From assembly GCA_049724395.1 (NCBI GenBank), contig JAUGWO010000102.1, positions 310,001 through 374,000 of the forward strand: DNA of 64,000 nt, read 5' to 3'. Source of the stretch: Spongospora subterranea f. sp. subterranea. Lineage: Eukaryota > Endomyxa: Phytomyxea > Phytomyxea > Plasmodiophorida. Below, one piece after another: positions 13,733 to 30,185 of this stretch. A program made the translations under genes and the position numbers. A model generated the notes under the pieces. The model was given only the letters and a program-made list of their open reading frames with translations, ran no database searches and was not told the origin of the DNA. The first letter of the stretch is position 1. The number at the start of each line of letters is the position of its first letter.

Positions 13733-14216
13733 TCATCCGGTAATATGTCCTCCATGTTCTTTTCGGCTTCTCGGGGACATTTTATCAAAGACATGCCCAG
13801 AGCGCATTAGGGTATGGGAACTGGGGGGATATGTGTGTGATCGATCAGCGAACTCGGGGTCTGATTGACCGTTCGTCGTCGAATGAGAGCAGGTCAGAAC
13901 ATCCTCCAACGAATTGGCGCGGATGACTTCTAGACTGTATTTAATCCTGGCAATTAGTATCTCCTGGCGCCCCAGAATCAACATGATATTGGGCGACATT
14001 CCGATTTGTAATAATCAGGGGGAGCAAAACGTGACTCCTGTACCGTCGTACGCTCTGGTTTATCGTCATTGCAATAGTCACGGAGTCCGAGGATTTATTC
14101 CAAATCTCCAAATACAATTTGAGCCCGTCATCTCTAGGTTCCACGACCAAAAGCAGGTATCCTAATGTTCTGGGACTTTGATGTTCCAATAACGTTAGAT
14201 AAATCTGGTGCTTCAC
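13733..14216 (-). CDS. hypothetical two-exon protein
   Basis: Two overlapping minus-strand ORFs (13941-14216 and 13733-13999), in different frames, look like consecutive exons joined by a short intron near 13945-13995. The first holds YLLLVVEPRDDGLKLYLEIW, a beta-rich stretch; the second holds a helical stretch (REILIARIKYSLEVIRA-like) then a polar serine-rich tail. The overall shape, a small beta head followed by a helix, resembles XRCC4-superfamily proteins, but I see no decisive motif and assign no function. The 5' end is uncertain: an ATG at 14216 would overlap the divergent RPP30 start at 14165, while an acceptor-like TTAG near 14160 suggests another first exon. Confidence 0.35.
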
Positions 14217-15052
14217 GAAATGCGTCTCCAGTGATCGATTCGCTCAGAACCTGTACGTAAAAACAATGGCACTTTTCCGTTTCCTGTCTAATTCGGGATT
14301 TTTATGTTCAGTTGGATATGGCGGCATTGTCCTTTCAGAATCAGTCACTGGTAAAGTTGTCAAGAAGTGCTCCTTTGATAGTCGACCCATAAGCCGACTG
14401 AAAAGTAGTTTCTCTCAAGCCACAGAGTTGGTCCAGAAGACTCGTCTAAATGTGATCCTGAGCGATAGTCAACAGATTCAGACGCTGTCATCGTCGAATG
14501 CCTGTATTCAGTCTTATGACATAATTGCCATCCAACCCACTACAGAGAAGCTCTTCTATCAAGCGTGCCAGACCATTGATTGCGACATCATCACATTTGA
14601 CTTATCAGACAGAATACCATTCATGTTGAAGTTTCCGGCAGTTAATTCAGCAATTGCTAGGGGGATATTTTTTGAAATATCTTATTCTTCTCTCATCTCT
14701 GATGCAGCTTCAAGGCACCACTATTTATCAAATTGTCTAAACATCGTCCGAGTTACCAAAGGGCGCAATCTTATTATCAGCTCCCACGCCGTTCAGGCAA
14801 TGCTTGTACGAGGTCCCTACGACGTCATGAATTTGTGTGCCCTTATTGGACTTAGCCAGTCCGAAGCCAAGGCTGCACTTGCCATTAATCCTCAAGCTGC
14901 ACTGGCTCATGCTCAGGTTCGTCGATCTGCTCAGGTATGCCGCTTGTCGTTGATTCTGCGTCCACACTGATTCTTATTTTTTTTAGGGTGTTTGCTTGGC
15001 ATCAAATATCGCCTCATTGCATCCAGAAAACGACGCATGGATCCTGTCGTGA
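14165..15052 (+). CDS. RPP30: ribonuclease P/MRP protein subunit p30, 3 exons
   Basis: ATG 14165 opens a short first exon (MFWDFDVPITLDKSG...). The intron 14253-14311 (59 nt, GTACGT donor, CTAAT branch-like motif) joins in phase to LGYGGIVL. The main exon matches the PHP-like TIM barrel of RNase P p30 throughout: YDIIAIQPTTEKLFYQAC, LPYxxK-like PFMLKFPAVNSAIARGI, then GRNLIISSHAV..VRGPYDVMNLCALIGLSQSEAKAAL. A second intron starts at the GTATGC after SAQ (about 14935) and ends in TTTTTTTTAG near 14987; the last exon gives GVCLASNIASLHPENDAW and stops at 15050-15052. The subunit is part of nuclear RNase P and RNase MRP (tRNA 5' maturation, rRNA processing). The stop faces the next minus-strand gene 44 bp away. 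Confidence 0.92.
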
Positions 15053-15096
15053 ACTTTAGATAAACCTTTATTTATTGTCTTTGAGTAAGACAAGTT

Positions 15097-15738
15097 TCAA
15101 ATTTCGGATAACGTAGAGGCAAAGCTAGTTTTGCCGTCTTCGCCTTCCATGATAATCGCAGCGTGTGATGACCTGAGTTGATCGAGGGTTTTCTTATCCT
15201 CAAGATCTTCTGCTGCGTTTTTGAGAGTGACATATCTGCCCATTATGAAAATAGTGGATATGATGCAGCAACTGCTCAAGAAAAACGTGCCAGTAGCCAT
15301 AGTAATTGTTGCCGATGTCTGGTCCTTCATAGTGGCAATCATCGCTGAAAGCGAGAAGAAGAGGAAGAAGCAGAAGGCGTGCACAGTAATATAAACCAAA
15401 GTGTGTTGCTGTTTGTGATGCCTTCGCGACCAAGCCATCCCAGAGACAATGATAGGTAGAATCGGAGCAAACCTACGAATTACTTAGATTTGAAAACGCT
15501 AACCATGATGACATCATGTTTACAATACGGTGATCATGAAAACTGACGTTGACTCAGTCTCGTGCTCGAACATTGCAAGCAGGCCACCAAACCATATTTG
15601 AACAGTGAATAATATTTGGGCAATCCAGAGTGCCAGGGTACCGAAGTACCAGAATCCTTTCAAGGGTTCCGCTTCATCAGCATCGTCGTCGACAGGAAGG
15701 CCAGCTTCGTTCTCTTGCAAAATATCAACGGTTGACAT
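15097..15738 (-). CDS. four-helix membrane protein of unknown family, 2 exons
   Basis: Starts at ATG 15738 with an acidic cytosolic leader (MSTVDILQENEAGLPVDDDADEAE is in the first 25 residues), followed by one hydrophobic span (FGTLALWIAQILFTVQIWFGG). A short intron ending in CGTAG near 15470 joins to a second exon with three more spans (ILPIIVSGMAW, VHAFCFFLFFSLSAMIA, FFLSSCCIISTIFIMG) and a charged tail. The in-phase donor appears to be GTCAGT near 15548. The protein is about 185 residues. I do not recognise the family; the even number of helices suggests both ends are cytosolic. Confidence 0.6.
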
Positions 15739-16024
15739 TGATTAAGAGCAGTTGACCATCCGGAAATGCAACTTCAGCCGATAACGTGAGTCACTTCTTG
15801 TGACGTTTTGTATTCTGAAGTAAAACAAGCCCATACTAATCATACAAGTTCCTGCGCGGAAAATGGCTTTCGCTGGGGGTTGTCAGACGCCACCGACTAC
15901 AGATGCGATCAATACAATTCATAGAAATTTTCGGAGAGCTGCGTTCAGAGGTGACTCTGCCAGATAATCATGCTATGCACTCTCTGTCATAACCTCAGGT
16001 CGCAAACGCCTTGGCGGGTTTTCG

Positions 16025-16345
16025 TTAGCGATCGTCCACAACAAAAGCAGGTGTGTCATTTAGGGAAATCATGGGCGTTTTGATATGGGCAAGGCCTTTA
16101 CGACCCTGAGCAAAACTCGAAATCGAATACGGCAGCCGCCCACTTTCGGCAATGATTAACCATGAGTTTTGGCTGTGAAATTCTACAGCGATTGCAAACG
16201 TTAGCGCCCAGTTGGTATGTGTCCAGGAAGGAGTTTCACACAACCTGATTGGCGACAACGTTTTGAGATTCCCAGCGCGGACATTATCACCAACAACGGA
16301 TGCGCCGTTAGGGCAGCGCGTTCGGTGAGGAGTGACCTCCAACAT
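16025..16345 (-). CDS. small hypothetical protein, probably 2 exons
   Basis: Minus-strand ORF whose second half (EFHSQNSWLIIAESGRLPYS, then FAQGRKGLAHIKTPMISLND) reads like real protein. A 5' splice-like GTTGTG near 16245 and a branch-like GCTAACG followed by GTAG near 16185 suggest an intron removes the middle. It sits divergent to the ULK4-like gene (start 16451). I do not recognise it and the start codon is unresolved. Confidence 0.35.
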   Translation of the reverse strand: MLEVTPHRTRCPNGASVVGDNVRAGNLKTLSPIRLCETPSWTHTNWALTFAIAVEFHSQNSWLIIAESGRLPYSISSFAQGRKGLAHIKTPMISLNDTPAFVVDDR

Positions 16346-16450
16346 GCAGCGCTATCTATGTTTCAGGCTGTACTTAACGTTGGACATACACATGGGTCAG
16401 AGACTAGGGACATTCGATGACAGGTCATTTCGTTATTGGTTGTGGTCGCA

Positions 16451-21410
<4,960 letters not shown>

Positions 21411-21605
21411 TTACACGTCAAATATAATTTAATGGCAGCCGACCCGATCGCAGGATAAACTCTGTCGGCAACGATTGGCTGCAACAGCATATTTTATCAT
21501 ATAGGAAAACATGACAATTTTTGTAACGCCCAGATACTATTGATAACTGTCAGTTCTTGTCGATATAAAAATCGCCCCATCCAACAATCGTTTGATTCAG
21601 TGGCC

Positions 21606-22640
21606 ATGTTCCGAAAAGCGCCAACAGTCGAAAACCCTGGGCCCAATATGCTGGCGCGTTGAAACGGAACTGGTTGGCGTAATGCGTAGTGTTAGAATTG
21701 GTCATCTCCATCTATTCGAACTGGTATTATTCTAGTGGATTAGTCCTCGGCTGATTTTGCTCGGCTGCCCACTCTGGTCATTTTCGAAAATAATGATTCT
21801 GATTCAGCGCCTGACTCCATGTATCCATCGCTCGAATCGTGTAGCCAGCAACGCGCAGCGGCCAGATATCAGGTCCGAATCTGTCGGTCCCCGTCCGCAT
21901 CCAGAGCATTTCCTGCATCTTGTCAAACGATATCATCCCCATACAGAAGCGTGGCTGCGAGTTGTTCGTATCTGTGGATATCTGTTATTTAGTTTGTCTA
22001 TCGTCGTATGGACGGGTGTAATTCATGCCGCCCACGCCAGAAGAAGAGGGTTTATCATACAGGCTTCAAAAACGTCTCGACAGGAAATCATGTATAGCGC
22101 GTTGTTTACAGTGATTGGGATTACGGCAACGGTATGTCGTGATTGTAAATTGGTCCCGTTGATCGTCAAGGGCTGATCACTTTCCTTGCAGATATTACCC
22201 CTTATGGCTGTGGTCATTAATCTCAAATACCCAGACAGCAAACACCGTCTTGTCGCTCGGCTAAGAGTCACGGCTCTTGTCATTCTCCTTCTCTTTCTTA
22301 TCTCCTCGCTTTATTCGTCGTGCTCAACAGGTGGAATCATTGTCGTTTATCAACATTTTTTCTAGGCACTGATCAGCTAGTTTAGTCTCAGGAATGAATT
22401 ATGGAAGGTCTTTGACATCTTTCATGATGGTGGCCGCAACGTTAGTATTGTCGTGCCTACCTAGTGCTTCGCATCGTCATTTTTCAACCAGTTTTTGTTT
22501 TTTATAGGTTTATGATCATTGTCATCAACGTTAGCTTAATTATATTGGGTGATCTTCCTCTTCCGAGGACTAATACTCCATTATTTGATATGGGTCCCCT
22601 TTCGTCGTCACCCAGCAGGGATCGTCGCTATACATTTTGA
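21606..22640 (+). CDS. polytopic membrane protein of unknown family, multi-exon
   Basis: Exons encode about four hydrophobic spans: VVRICGYLLFSLSIVVWTG (about 21965), MYSALFTVIGITA (about 22090), then after an intron ending CTTGCAG (about 22190) ILPLMAVVIN and VTALVILLLFLISSLYS, and after two more introns a MNYGRSLTSFMMVAATL segment and FMIIVINVSLIILGD. The stop is at 22638-22640. The 5' end is uncertain: ATG 21606 opens a short exon that needs an unresolved splice, and an acidic stretch around 21770-21840 may be an alternative N-terminal exon. No family recognised. It converges with CTR9, whose stop is 34 bp away. Confidence 0.5.
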
Positions 22641-22674
22641 GAAGAAACATTCTAGATAAAACATTTTATTTCAT

Positions 22675-25600
22675 TCAAATTTCTTCACCATTTTCGTCAT
22701 CATCAGCAATAATACGACTGGATTTTTTTCTTAACGTGCGCCTTGTGTTATCCTCTTCATTGACGTCGACTTCGTCATCCATTTTTTTACGTCCATCGCC
22801 ACGCTGGTCTACATCCATGCGCGTGTCATGAGAAGCCTGCTGTTTCTTGCGCTTCACGCGTCTCGTTCCTCCGTCGTCGCTATCATCGTTATCGGACTGC
22901 ATTACGTTCAGAAATTACAATTTTTCTGGGAGATAACTGACACAATATTACCTGTTCCTTTCTTTTAGCTTTGAGATATTGCTGCTCTTGAATCCTTTGA
23001 AGTTTCAACCTATCTTGAAGCAGCGCTTCTTGTATTTTTCTTTCGTTCTCTTCTTGCCTTTTCAATTCCTCCTGGACCCGTGACTGTTCCGCTGAAAATG
23101 CCGTTTCAATAGAAAGTTCTAACTGCCGGCGGGCATCGGCTGCTTGGCTTTCGCTTTTTTCCGCATACCTGTTTCAACGTCACTAATGCCAACGAAAACA
23201 TTTCTTCAACGTAATGGTTACGCGAGGTGACGCTGCGCTAGATCGAGTGACGAATTACAAAACGCTGCATGAGCTGTTGCCTTCTCTTTGACTAGACCTT
23301 TGAATATCAAAGTTAGTCAAAATGGAAGCAACCGAGAGAACTCATACCTTCAGCATGTAATTCCAGGGCCTTAAATATGTTATAAGCGTTGTTTATGTCA
23401 AGAACAGCTTGGCGAACTTCATGAATAGTCCTTGAAGCTTTCGGTTTTTGCAACACGGAGAAAGAATAATCTTCAGAAGCAAGGGCCAAATTATACCTGA
23501 TAATTGACTTGGAAATTGACAATATGCTCGATGAAAACAAACATACCACAGCATTGATGATGACTTGAATCTGATAGCCGTCTGCAAAGACTGCTTCGCA
23601 GTTTGCATATCCCCTAAGACAAACATTGAAATATGCAAAATACTCAGGAACTGTTAAAATCTAACCTTTGAGAAAATGTGCTCTGGCTAAAAAGAGCAAC
23701 AATTCACTATCAGACTCACCAGCAGATCGCTTCTTTAGACAGGTTTCGTAAAGCTTTATGGCAGCATCAAACGAGCTATCCATGACCGCAAGATGGGCTA
23801 GATTGATCTGAGTTGTTCAAGTTAATTCTTTGTGCACACAAAGCACGTAATTGTCCTTACCCAAGCAGTCGGAATGAACGTTGCCGCCTCTCTTACATCA
23901 CTAAAGACCAAGCGAGCACGATCATGCATCTTCCGATACGCCAGACAAGCTCCAAGCCCATTGGCTGCATACACATTATGGACGTCACGCTCCAACACTG
24001 ACTTGTAGTATTTTTCAGCCTTTCTGTACACGAAAACAATTAACTTGATTTGAAATAAAACATAATCAGCGAATACCGAAGATATTGTTCCATCTGGTCA
24101 GGAACTTTCCTGGCATGGATCGATCGGGATAGATACAAATTTCCTAACGATATGCGACAATATGCATCATGCTTGCGCACAGATAGCACCTAGAGCATTT
24201 TTTTGGGCAATTTGAAAGAGTTAACTCTTGAATCTACCTTCGAAAAACATTTCTCTGCATCGTGGGTTTTCCCACCTGAAGTATACAGGCGCCCCAATTG
24301 AGTTAGTAGATGAATATTGGAAGGGTCCCGTTCCAAAGAAGATCCTATCCTGCGGACAGCTTCCTCCAAATCGCCTTTATGAACTGAAATATTGGATAAG
24401 CGCAAGTGACATTCGTAGTAATCTGGAACAATTTCAAGAATCTGAACGGAGAGTTAGATCATACTCGACTCGAACCATAAACTGAACAAACTTTGTTATA
24501 CAGCTGAGATGCTCGATTCAATTCCCCTTTCGCTTCGTAAAGGAGAGCTTGATTATAAAGGACGGCAGGAACAGATTCATCTGAAATCGAATCAGCGCAA
24601 CGAGTGAGCCATGCCTCAGCCTGTACGAGCTGAAAAGCAAAGCAAAGAGCGAACATGAAAATTTACCTCGGATAGTTGCCCTAAATATAATGCAATCACT
24701 CCGATATTATTGAAAAGCTGATAGGGGATATCACGATTTCCTTTCGAAGATTCAAGAGCCCGAACCTCAAAGAGCGATCAGCGAATGGAAAAATCTTACC
24801 CGGTTCTTGTATCACTTACTGCTTCGATAAATACAGATTTAGCCTTTGGTTTATCGGAAACTTTTCCGTTAAGAAATACATGTCCAAGTTCTACCAACAC
24901 GTCAACATTGTTCGGAACAAGTTCTCGCGCCCTGCAGCATTGTCAATAAACAAGAAACTTGATCTCTGAAAGACTCAACCTGGAAAGCAGGCGTTGTGCC
25001 TGTTCTAAGTCAGCGATTCGAGAGTACGTAATCCCCAACAACCGAAGACAATCAAATTCATCCGGATGTTGTTTGAGAACAATTTCAAAACATCGCCGTG
25101 CAGAATTGAAATCGTTTTCTCTCATATGGATTTGACCTAAGCCTAATAAAGCAAGGACATTCGTTTCGTTATATTCAGCGGATGCCACATAATTGAATCG
25201 AGCCTAATACACTTTCAACGGTTTGTATGTGAAGGGGTCGATATTACAACCTGTGAGAACTGATTCTGGATATGATATGAACGGGCGATCATGTAAAGGT
25301 TTCTAGAGCGGAGCAGCCCTGAAGTCGTATTCTTATTTGAGGTCGAGCAGAGGTCAAACACCGCTTGATGATCCCCATGATAAAACCTGAGCGCAAAAAA
25401 AAAGTGAGCTCAGCAGAATTAAAAACGGGATAAACATACAGGTGATCGGCCAGCATGGTTAACGTTAAAGGGCATGCAGGATTTATAGAGTAAGCTTTCT
25501 CCAGCATTGCTATGCTTGTACGAATCGGTTCGTCTTTGCTGCCCAAATGCAGAATTGCTAGCCCAACAAGTGCCTCGACATTGTAGGCGTCAAGAACGAG

Positions 25601-26499
25601 CACGCGTTGAAAAGCAAGTTTCGCAAGGTGGTAATCACCAAGATGCAACGCACAAAGTGCAATACCGAGACGCACATAAGCTGGACAGCCGGGATTGGAC
25701 TTCAGGGCGAGACTATACGCGGCCAGACCAGATTTATAATCTTTCTTGCAGTAGCTGACGCAGCCTTTTCCAAGTAAAGCAGCAATACTTCCTATTTAGA
25801 AGCAGTCGGAGTCAGAAGAATTGTGAAAAACGATGAAAATCCTACCAGGATTCCTGTTTACTGGGTGCCTATCGAGAATGGAATTGAACTGAAGCTCGGC
25901 CCGGACGAAATCTCCAGTTGCCAAGTACATCAAACCCTTCCCCAGCCATTGTTGTGATTCGTGAATATCTATACTGTCCGCTTTTTTGAAATAGGTGGCC
26001 GCTAACTCAAAGATCTATAAAACGCATTTCAGCGAATCTGGAAAAGTAAACTGTTTGGCGAAAACACAAACCTGTTCCCGTTTCGACTTTTCGTCTTGTT
26101 TCATTGCACTACGAGTATGGAAGACCCCTAACGCGCTGAGAATGCCGATTCTCTCCGATTTGCAAGCTCTATAATGCTGCTCGATTTCTGCAAACGATTC
26201 TGAACTAAACCGGACAGTAAACTTGAACTGTAATACCATCTCTCGTTCCCTCTTCTAGCAGAGTCCGAAACTGGTGTTCCTTCCCTACTTTATAATATTC
26301 CACCTAACCACATCGCATTTTGCATCAGCTCGATAACGTCGCGAATAAATGGGTCCGAACCGCTAATTGCAGCCATAATGCAAGAGGAGCGGCTTCGGCT
26401 CTCAACACGTTCGACGACGCTGATGGCGTCTTCAGGCAGAGCATCCAATGGAAGGCAGACCCCATCTGCAGTCCCCCGAATCGGGACATACAATGCCAT
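22675..26499 (-). CDS. CTR9: RNA polymerase II-associated Paf1 complex subunit CTR9, multi-exon
   Basis: ATG 26499 gives MALYVPIRGTADGVCLPLDA then LPEDAISVVERVESR, matching the conserved CTR9 N-terminus. Following exons contain YYKVGKEHQFRTLLEEG and a long run of TPR units, including LRLGIALCALHLGDYHLAKL, VEALVGLAILHLGSKDEP, ALLGLGQIHMRENDFNSAR and the diagnostic YKSVLERDVHNVYAANGLGA. The C-terminus (22675-22902) is a charged KRKKQQ/DDDENGEE tail preceded by a coiled-coil stretch (about 22960-23170), as in CTR9. The protein scaffolds the Paf1 complex for transcription elongation and histone modification. At least ten short introns interrupt it. The junction near 26290-26400, after the first exon, does not keep phase cleanly in my reading, so a small error or an unusual splice is possible there. 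Confidence 0.85.
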
Positions 26500-27158
26500 C
26501 CACGACAATGATCGCAATGATCGGAACTCCTGACGTGACACCCGGACTCCGTAATCATCACCGAATAATTGCTCGAACAACTGAATTATGATCGTCTTTG
26601 TCGACGTTTGTGTCTCACACCAGCCTACGTCGCTAACAGAAACAGTTCTATATGAATCACTTGATTTTCCAGGATTTTATTATGGTTCAGCCATGGAAAT
26701 TATGGATATACATTTGACTTCAGCGAAATTAGTTTATTGATTGTTTTTGTAGCTGTGTCTGCGGTTCAACATGAAGGTGGCGATTGCAAATAAACATCAG
26801 GTCGTCCCAATGGTCTCTCTCTGTCTCTCTTTGTCTCTCTCTCTGTCTCTCTGTCTCTCTGTCTCTCTGTCTCTCTCTCTCTCTCTCTCTTTATTGCGCC
26901 CATCAACTAACACACAGTCCACGCAGCGCATTTTCTGTTCGGCGCTGTCGGGGCACTGACACGCACCGGCCTGAGAGATCAAAGGGGTCGCCAGACTGTA
27001 CGTAACGCAACTACACACCACAGACCCAAACACGGGGGGTGGGAGAGGGAGAGAGGGAGAGGCCACAACAGACAACACTGATATCACCCATTATCATCAT
27101 CTTGTCGTCCAGCCTCGCTCGACGAACAAGAACGATCAGGTGGGTCTGCTACATACCG
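26500..27158. promoter_or_regulatory. divergent intergenic region between CTR9 and TRF-like gene
   Basis: A 659-bp gap between two divergent start codons. It must hold both promoters and 5' leaders. The only clear structure is the CT-rich microsatellite at 26813-26892 and a purine-rich GGGAGAGGGAGAGAGGGAGAGG stretch (about 27040-27061) on the same strand. No coding exon is evident. Confidence 0.5.
26813..26892. repeat. CT/GTCTCT microsatellite
   Basis: About 80 bp of GTCTCTCT-type units grading into pure CT. Long ORFs through it (serine-leucine repeats on one strand, RERE repeats on the other) are artefacts of the repeat. It lies midway between two divergent genes. Confidence 0.95.
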
Positions 27159-29237
27159 ATGTCTCCAATACCCGCAGATACGGCGAAATCCATAGCGTAC
27201 TGGATTCTTGAGGCCTGCGCGCAATACAACCTCGCTGATTTGGAAGATATCGCTTCCGATTTTCTTGGATATCGACCGCATGAAGCCAGCACGCTAAGAA
27301 TGCGCCTGAAATTTGCTGAACTACGGTCGCTTTGTGAAAACACGCCTCATGTGCAGCTTGAACTTGATAGACTACTTCAGCTTTACGATGAGCTCATCCC
27401 TTGCAGCGATCCCTCCAACACGGATTTGAAATCGCCATGGTTTTTTTTCCGAACGTTGATCATTGTCACGGTACGATGCTCGTTTTCTTGGTTATATTCG
27501 TCCAGGTGTTAATCAGAGTCGCCTCACAGTCCGCTCTCAACGCACGCAACGACGAACAAGTCTATGAACGGTTTTGCAAGCGGCTTTTATATTTTCCTTC
27601 AGCGGTACCGCTCTCTTTTCATTTTCAATTGTCCGATAAGTGACGCTGTGCTTCTATAGAACAAGAATAGCGTATGGGAAGTTAAAAGGCAAATATATCT
27701 ACAGCAACTCGCTAAGGAAATGGAAAGTTTTGCAAACGACGCGTTTAACGAATCAGAAACATCCCAATACCTCAAATTATCGAAATACGTTGGCCAATGG
27801 CACCAATACGCAGAACCGCTGGAGAAATTTATCAAGTTCGCCGTATATTCGATCATTGCGCTTGATAATGGTTTTTTTCAACAATCCCATTCAGGAGCGG
27901 CGCGCCGGTCTCGAAACTTGTTTTCTTGAAGCAGTCGCTGAAGATGTGCATAGATCAGAAACTGATAGTTCTGGTCTTGTTCTATCCGAGTAATTTTCAT
28001 TGTAAAATGTGTCACAGGGTATTAATATTTTTATGTAGTGAGAAACAGACTCGAGGTCTTACACTTTTAAGCGAACAATTTCAGGTTCTATTGGTTTCTT
28101 CTTGTAACCAGCAACTTATCAAATGATCTGTTAGGCAGATTTCATTTGCGACTCGAATCGATTGGTTAGCGAACAGAATTTTGGCGAAGAAAATGTTGAT
28201 GTCTCTTCAGACCATTATAGCGATAACACTCAGGTAATTTTGTATCCTCCGCTGTTTACATTGGTCTCCGTTAATAGTTCATGTTCCAGGAAATTAGCCA
28301 GCAAGAACGTTTACGTTTCTCAAACCGCCACGTGGAAAACCGAGTAAAAAAGCCAAATCGTCGCAAACCTATTACAACAGATGAAGCGGTATATTCTCTA
28401 ATCGAAATCAATTTTGTGGTCTCATGTAGATGCTTAGGGATTGCAAGAAGGTGATGACTTAATCGAGAAAAGGCCCAGAAAAGTTGACAAGAAAAGACGT
28501 TCTCGTAGTAAAATTCTAGACATCGTAGAACCTGTTGGTCTCGCAGTCAAATTCGCCGTTAGTCATCTGATATAGGACCCATTGGATAAGGCCATGGAAG
28601 TTGCAAATAGAATTGAACAAGCGCTTGCTTCTGGAGATTACGAGAGATGGTCTGATGGAGAAGTATTTTTTAATTTACCATCGGTTGAATTCAAAATTAA
28701 CCGTCGCTGTTCAGAAGGAGGGTGCTTCGGAAGTGCTGGAAGCCGAACCGGTATGAAGACAAAGTATTTACCTTCGTGTTATTACAAGTATTCACTCTTA
28801 CCTCAGGCCAGTGACAATGATCTGAGTATAATTCCCTATCCTAAGCACAAAAGGAGGGGTGCTAAACAAAAACTCGCCTTACCGGATACTCACCTACATT
28901 CAGTTCCTTCACCAATCACTCTTGTCAAGGCAGAGGTCTACTCGTAGTTCACAAATGGGACGTATTGAATTGATATGAAGTTGCATAGTCACGGCGACGT
29001 CTGGGAAAATTTACCGATGATGAAGTTTACGAACTCAAGAAGGGGATTGCCAAGCATGGAGTCGGCCAATGGAAAGAGATTCTCGAGGCAGGAAACTTCC
29101 AGGAAGGAAGAACGACAATGGATATCAAGGATAAATATCGCAACATGGTGAAAAAAAACAAACATTGCACAAAACCATTAACTCTGAAATTCGGGATCGC
29201 ACTAATAAAGCCTCCCATAGTCAAACCAATCATTTAA
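27159..29237 (+). CDS. TRF-like telomere-repeat-binding protein with C-terminal telobox Myb domain, multi-exon
   Basis: ATG 27159 begins MSPIPADTAKSIAYWILEAC. The N-terminal about 300 residues are all-helical (ILEACAQYNLADLEDIASDF, LDRLLQLYDELIP, YLKLSKYVGQWHQYAEPLEK), which would suit a TRFH dimerisation domain, though that is inference. A basic, disordered linker follows (KKPNRRKPIT, PRKVDKKRRSRSK). The last exons encode one Myb/SANT domain: GKFTDDEVYELKKGIAKHG, GQWKEILEAG and the telobox signature MDIKDKYRNM (family form VDLKDKWRNM), near 29000-29150. Teloboxes bind TTAGGG-type repeats in TRF1/2, Taz1 and Tbf1. The stop at 29235-29237 overlaps the stop of the convergent PCGF gene. Frame changes between ORFs are bridged by short introns (near 27460-27510, 27600-27660, 27920-28050, 28220-28290). 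Confidence 0.75.
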
Positions 29238-30185
29238 TTAAACTGTCTAGTTCTATTCGATAATACATATGATAGTTTTAACCGCCCATTTGATTGCGAG
29301 CGAGTTTTTTGGATGAAATCCAGAGTATATTCCGGACCCAAGACTTCATCACACCATAACACGTCAATATCCTCTTGCGGATGATCCAGCTTTGCCTGAA
29401 CATCAATTAGAAACAGCTTGCTTTAACAAGAGACAGTTTACAGAGAGGTATTTCCGAAGATGTTGAACTGTGAACTGAGAGCTCGTCCTATCAACACAAA
29501 CGGATATTAAGCGCTTTGGCAAACCCAGCAGGACGAAGTCAACCTCAGATATGATATCGGGCGAACTGATGGTTGAGGACTTTGAGCAACAAGGTCAATA
29601 TCAATTAGGCATTGGTCCTCATTTTCAAAAATTCGACCACGACGCGGAGCTGACAAATTTGACGCAGATTCCTTCACAGCAGGGGAAGACGATCTAGTCG
29701 TGGAACCTAAACGGGGTTAAACGTGCTTGCTTCTATCCACAATACAGAAAATTATCACCATTGTCCGGTCCACTTGACCTTTCAGAAGGTAAAAATCTGC
29801 ACATTCGGTTCGTTATTGATTGAATAACACGATCAGGTCGAATCGCATTTTTCAAGGGATCTGCTCCCAGGGCGGCTTTACATATGGGACACGTCAAATT
29901 ACACCTTCCTTTTGAATCATTGGGCATTGAGGATGGCAGCTCGTCATCATCCGAACTGTTGCTTTCCGCTCCTGTAGATAAAGCTCAGAAACAGCGCAAC
30001 AAGCAAGGATACTGGTACAAGGTACCTTCATATCCCAGCTCAGACCGTAGACAGGCAAAACAGAAGGTATGAAGGCACTCCATAATCGTATGAGCATCTT
30101 TCAGCCAATCCGAGCATATGGCACAAGAGAGAAACGGTCGCACAGCATCGAGATCAAGTGGCAAGCCAGATGAAGGCTCAGCCAT
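29234..30185 (-). CDS. PCGF/DRIP-type Polycomb RING finger protein with RAWUL domain, multi-exon
   Basis: ATG 30185 begins MAEPSSGLPLDLDAVRPFL. A C3HC4 RING follows: CAICSDWLKDAHTIMECLHT, FCFACL, then after an intron (about 29935-30060) CPICKAALGADPLKNAIRPD and RVIQSI. The ECLHTFC core and the RPD..IQ extension are hallmarks of PCGF proteins and plant DRIP ligases. The C-terminal exons give LLGLPKRLISVCVDRTSSQF then TVQHLRKYLSVN and, after a further intron near 29415, EDIDVLWCDEVLGPEYTLDF, the ubiquitin-like RAWUL fold of PCGF/RING1 proteins. The protein is probably a PRC1-type subunit supporting H2A ubiquitylation, or a free E3. The stop at 29234-29236 (minus TAA) shares a TTAA palindrome with the opposite gene. 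Confidence 0.8.

Noticed and set aside
26771-27087. ORFs of serine/leucine or arginine/glutamate repeats on both strands
   Set aside because: They are translations of the CT microsatellite.
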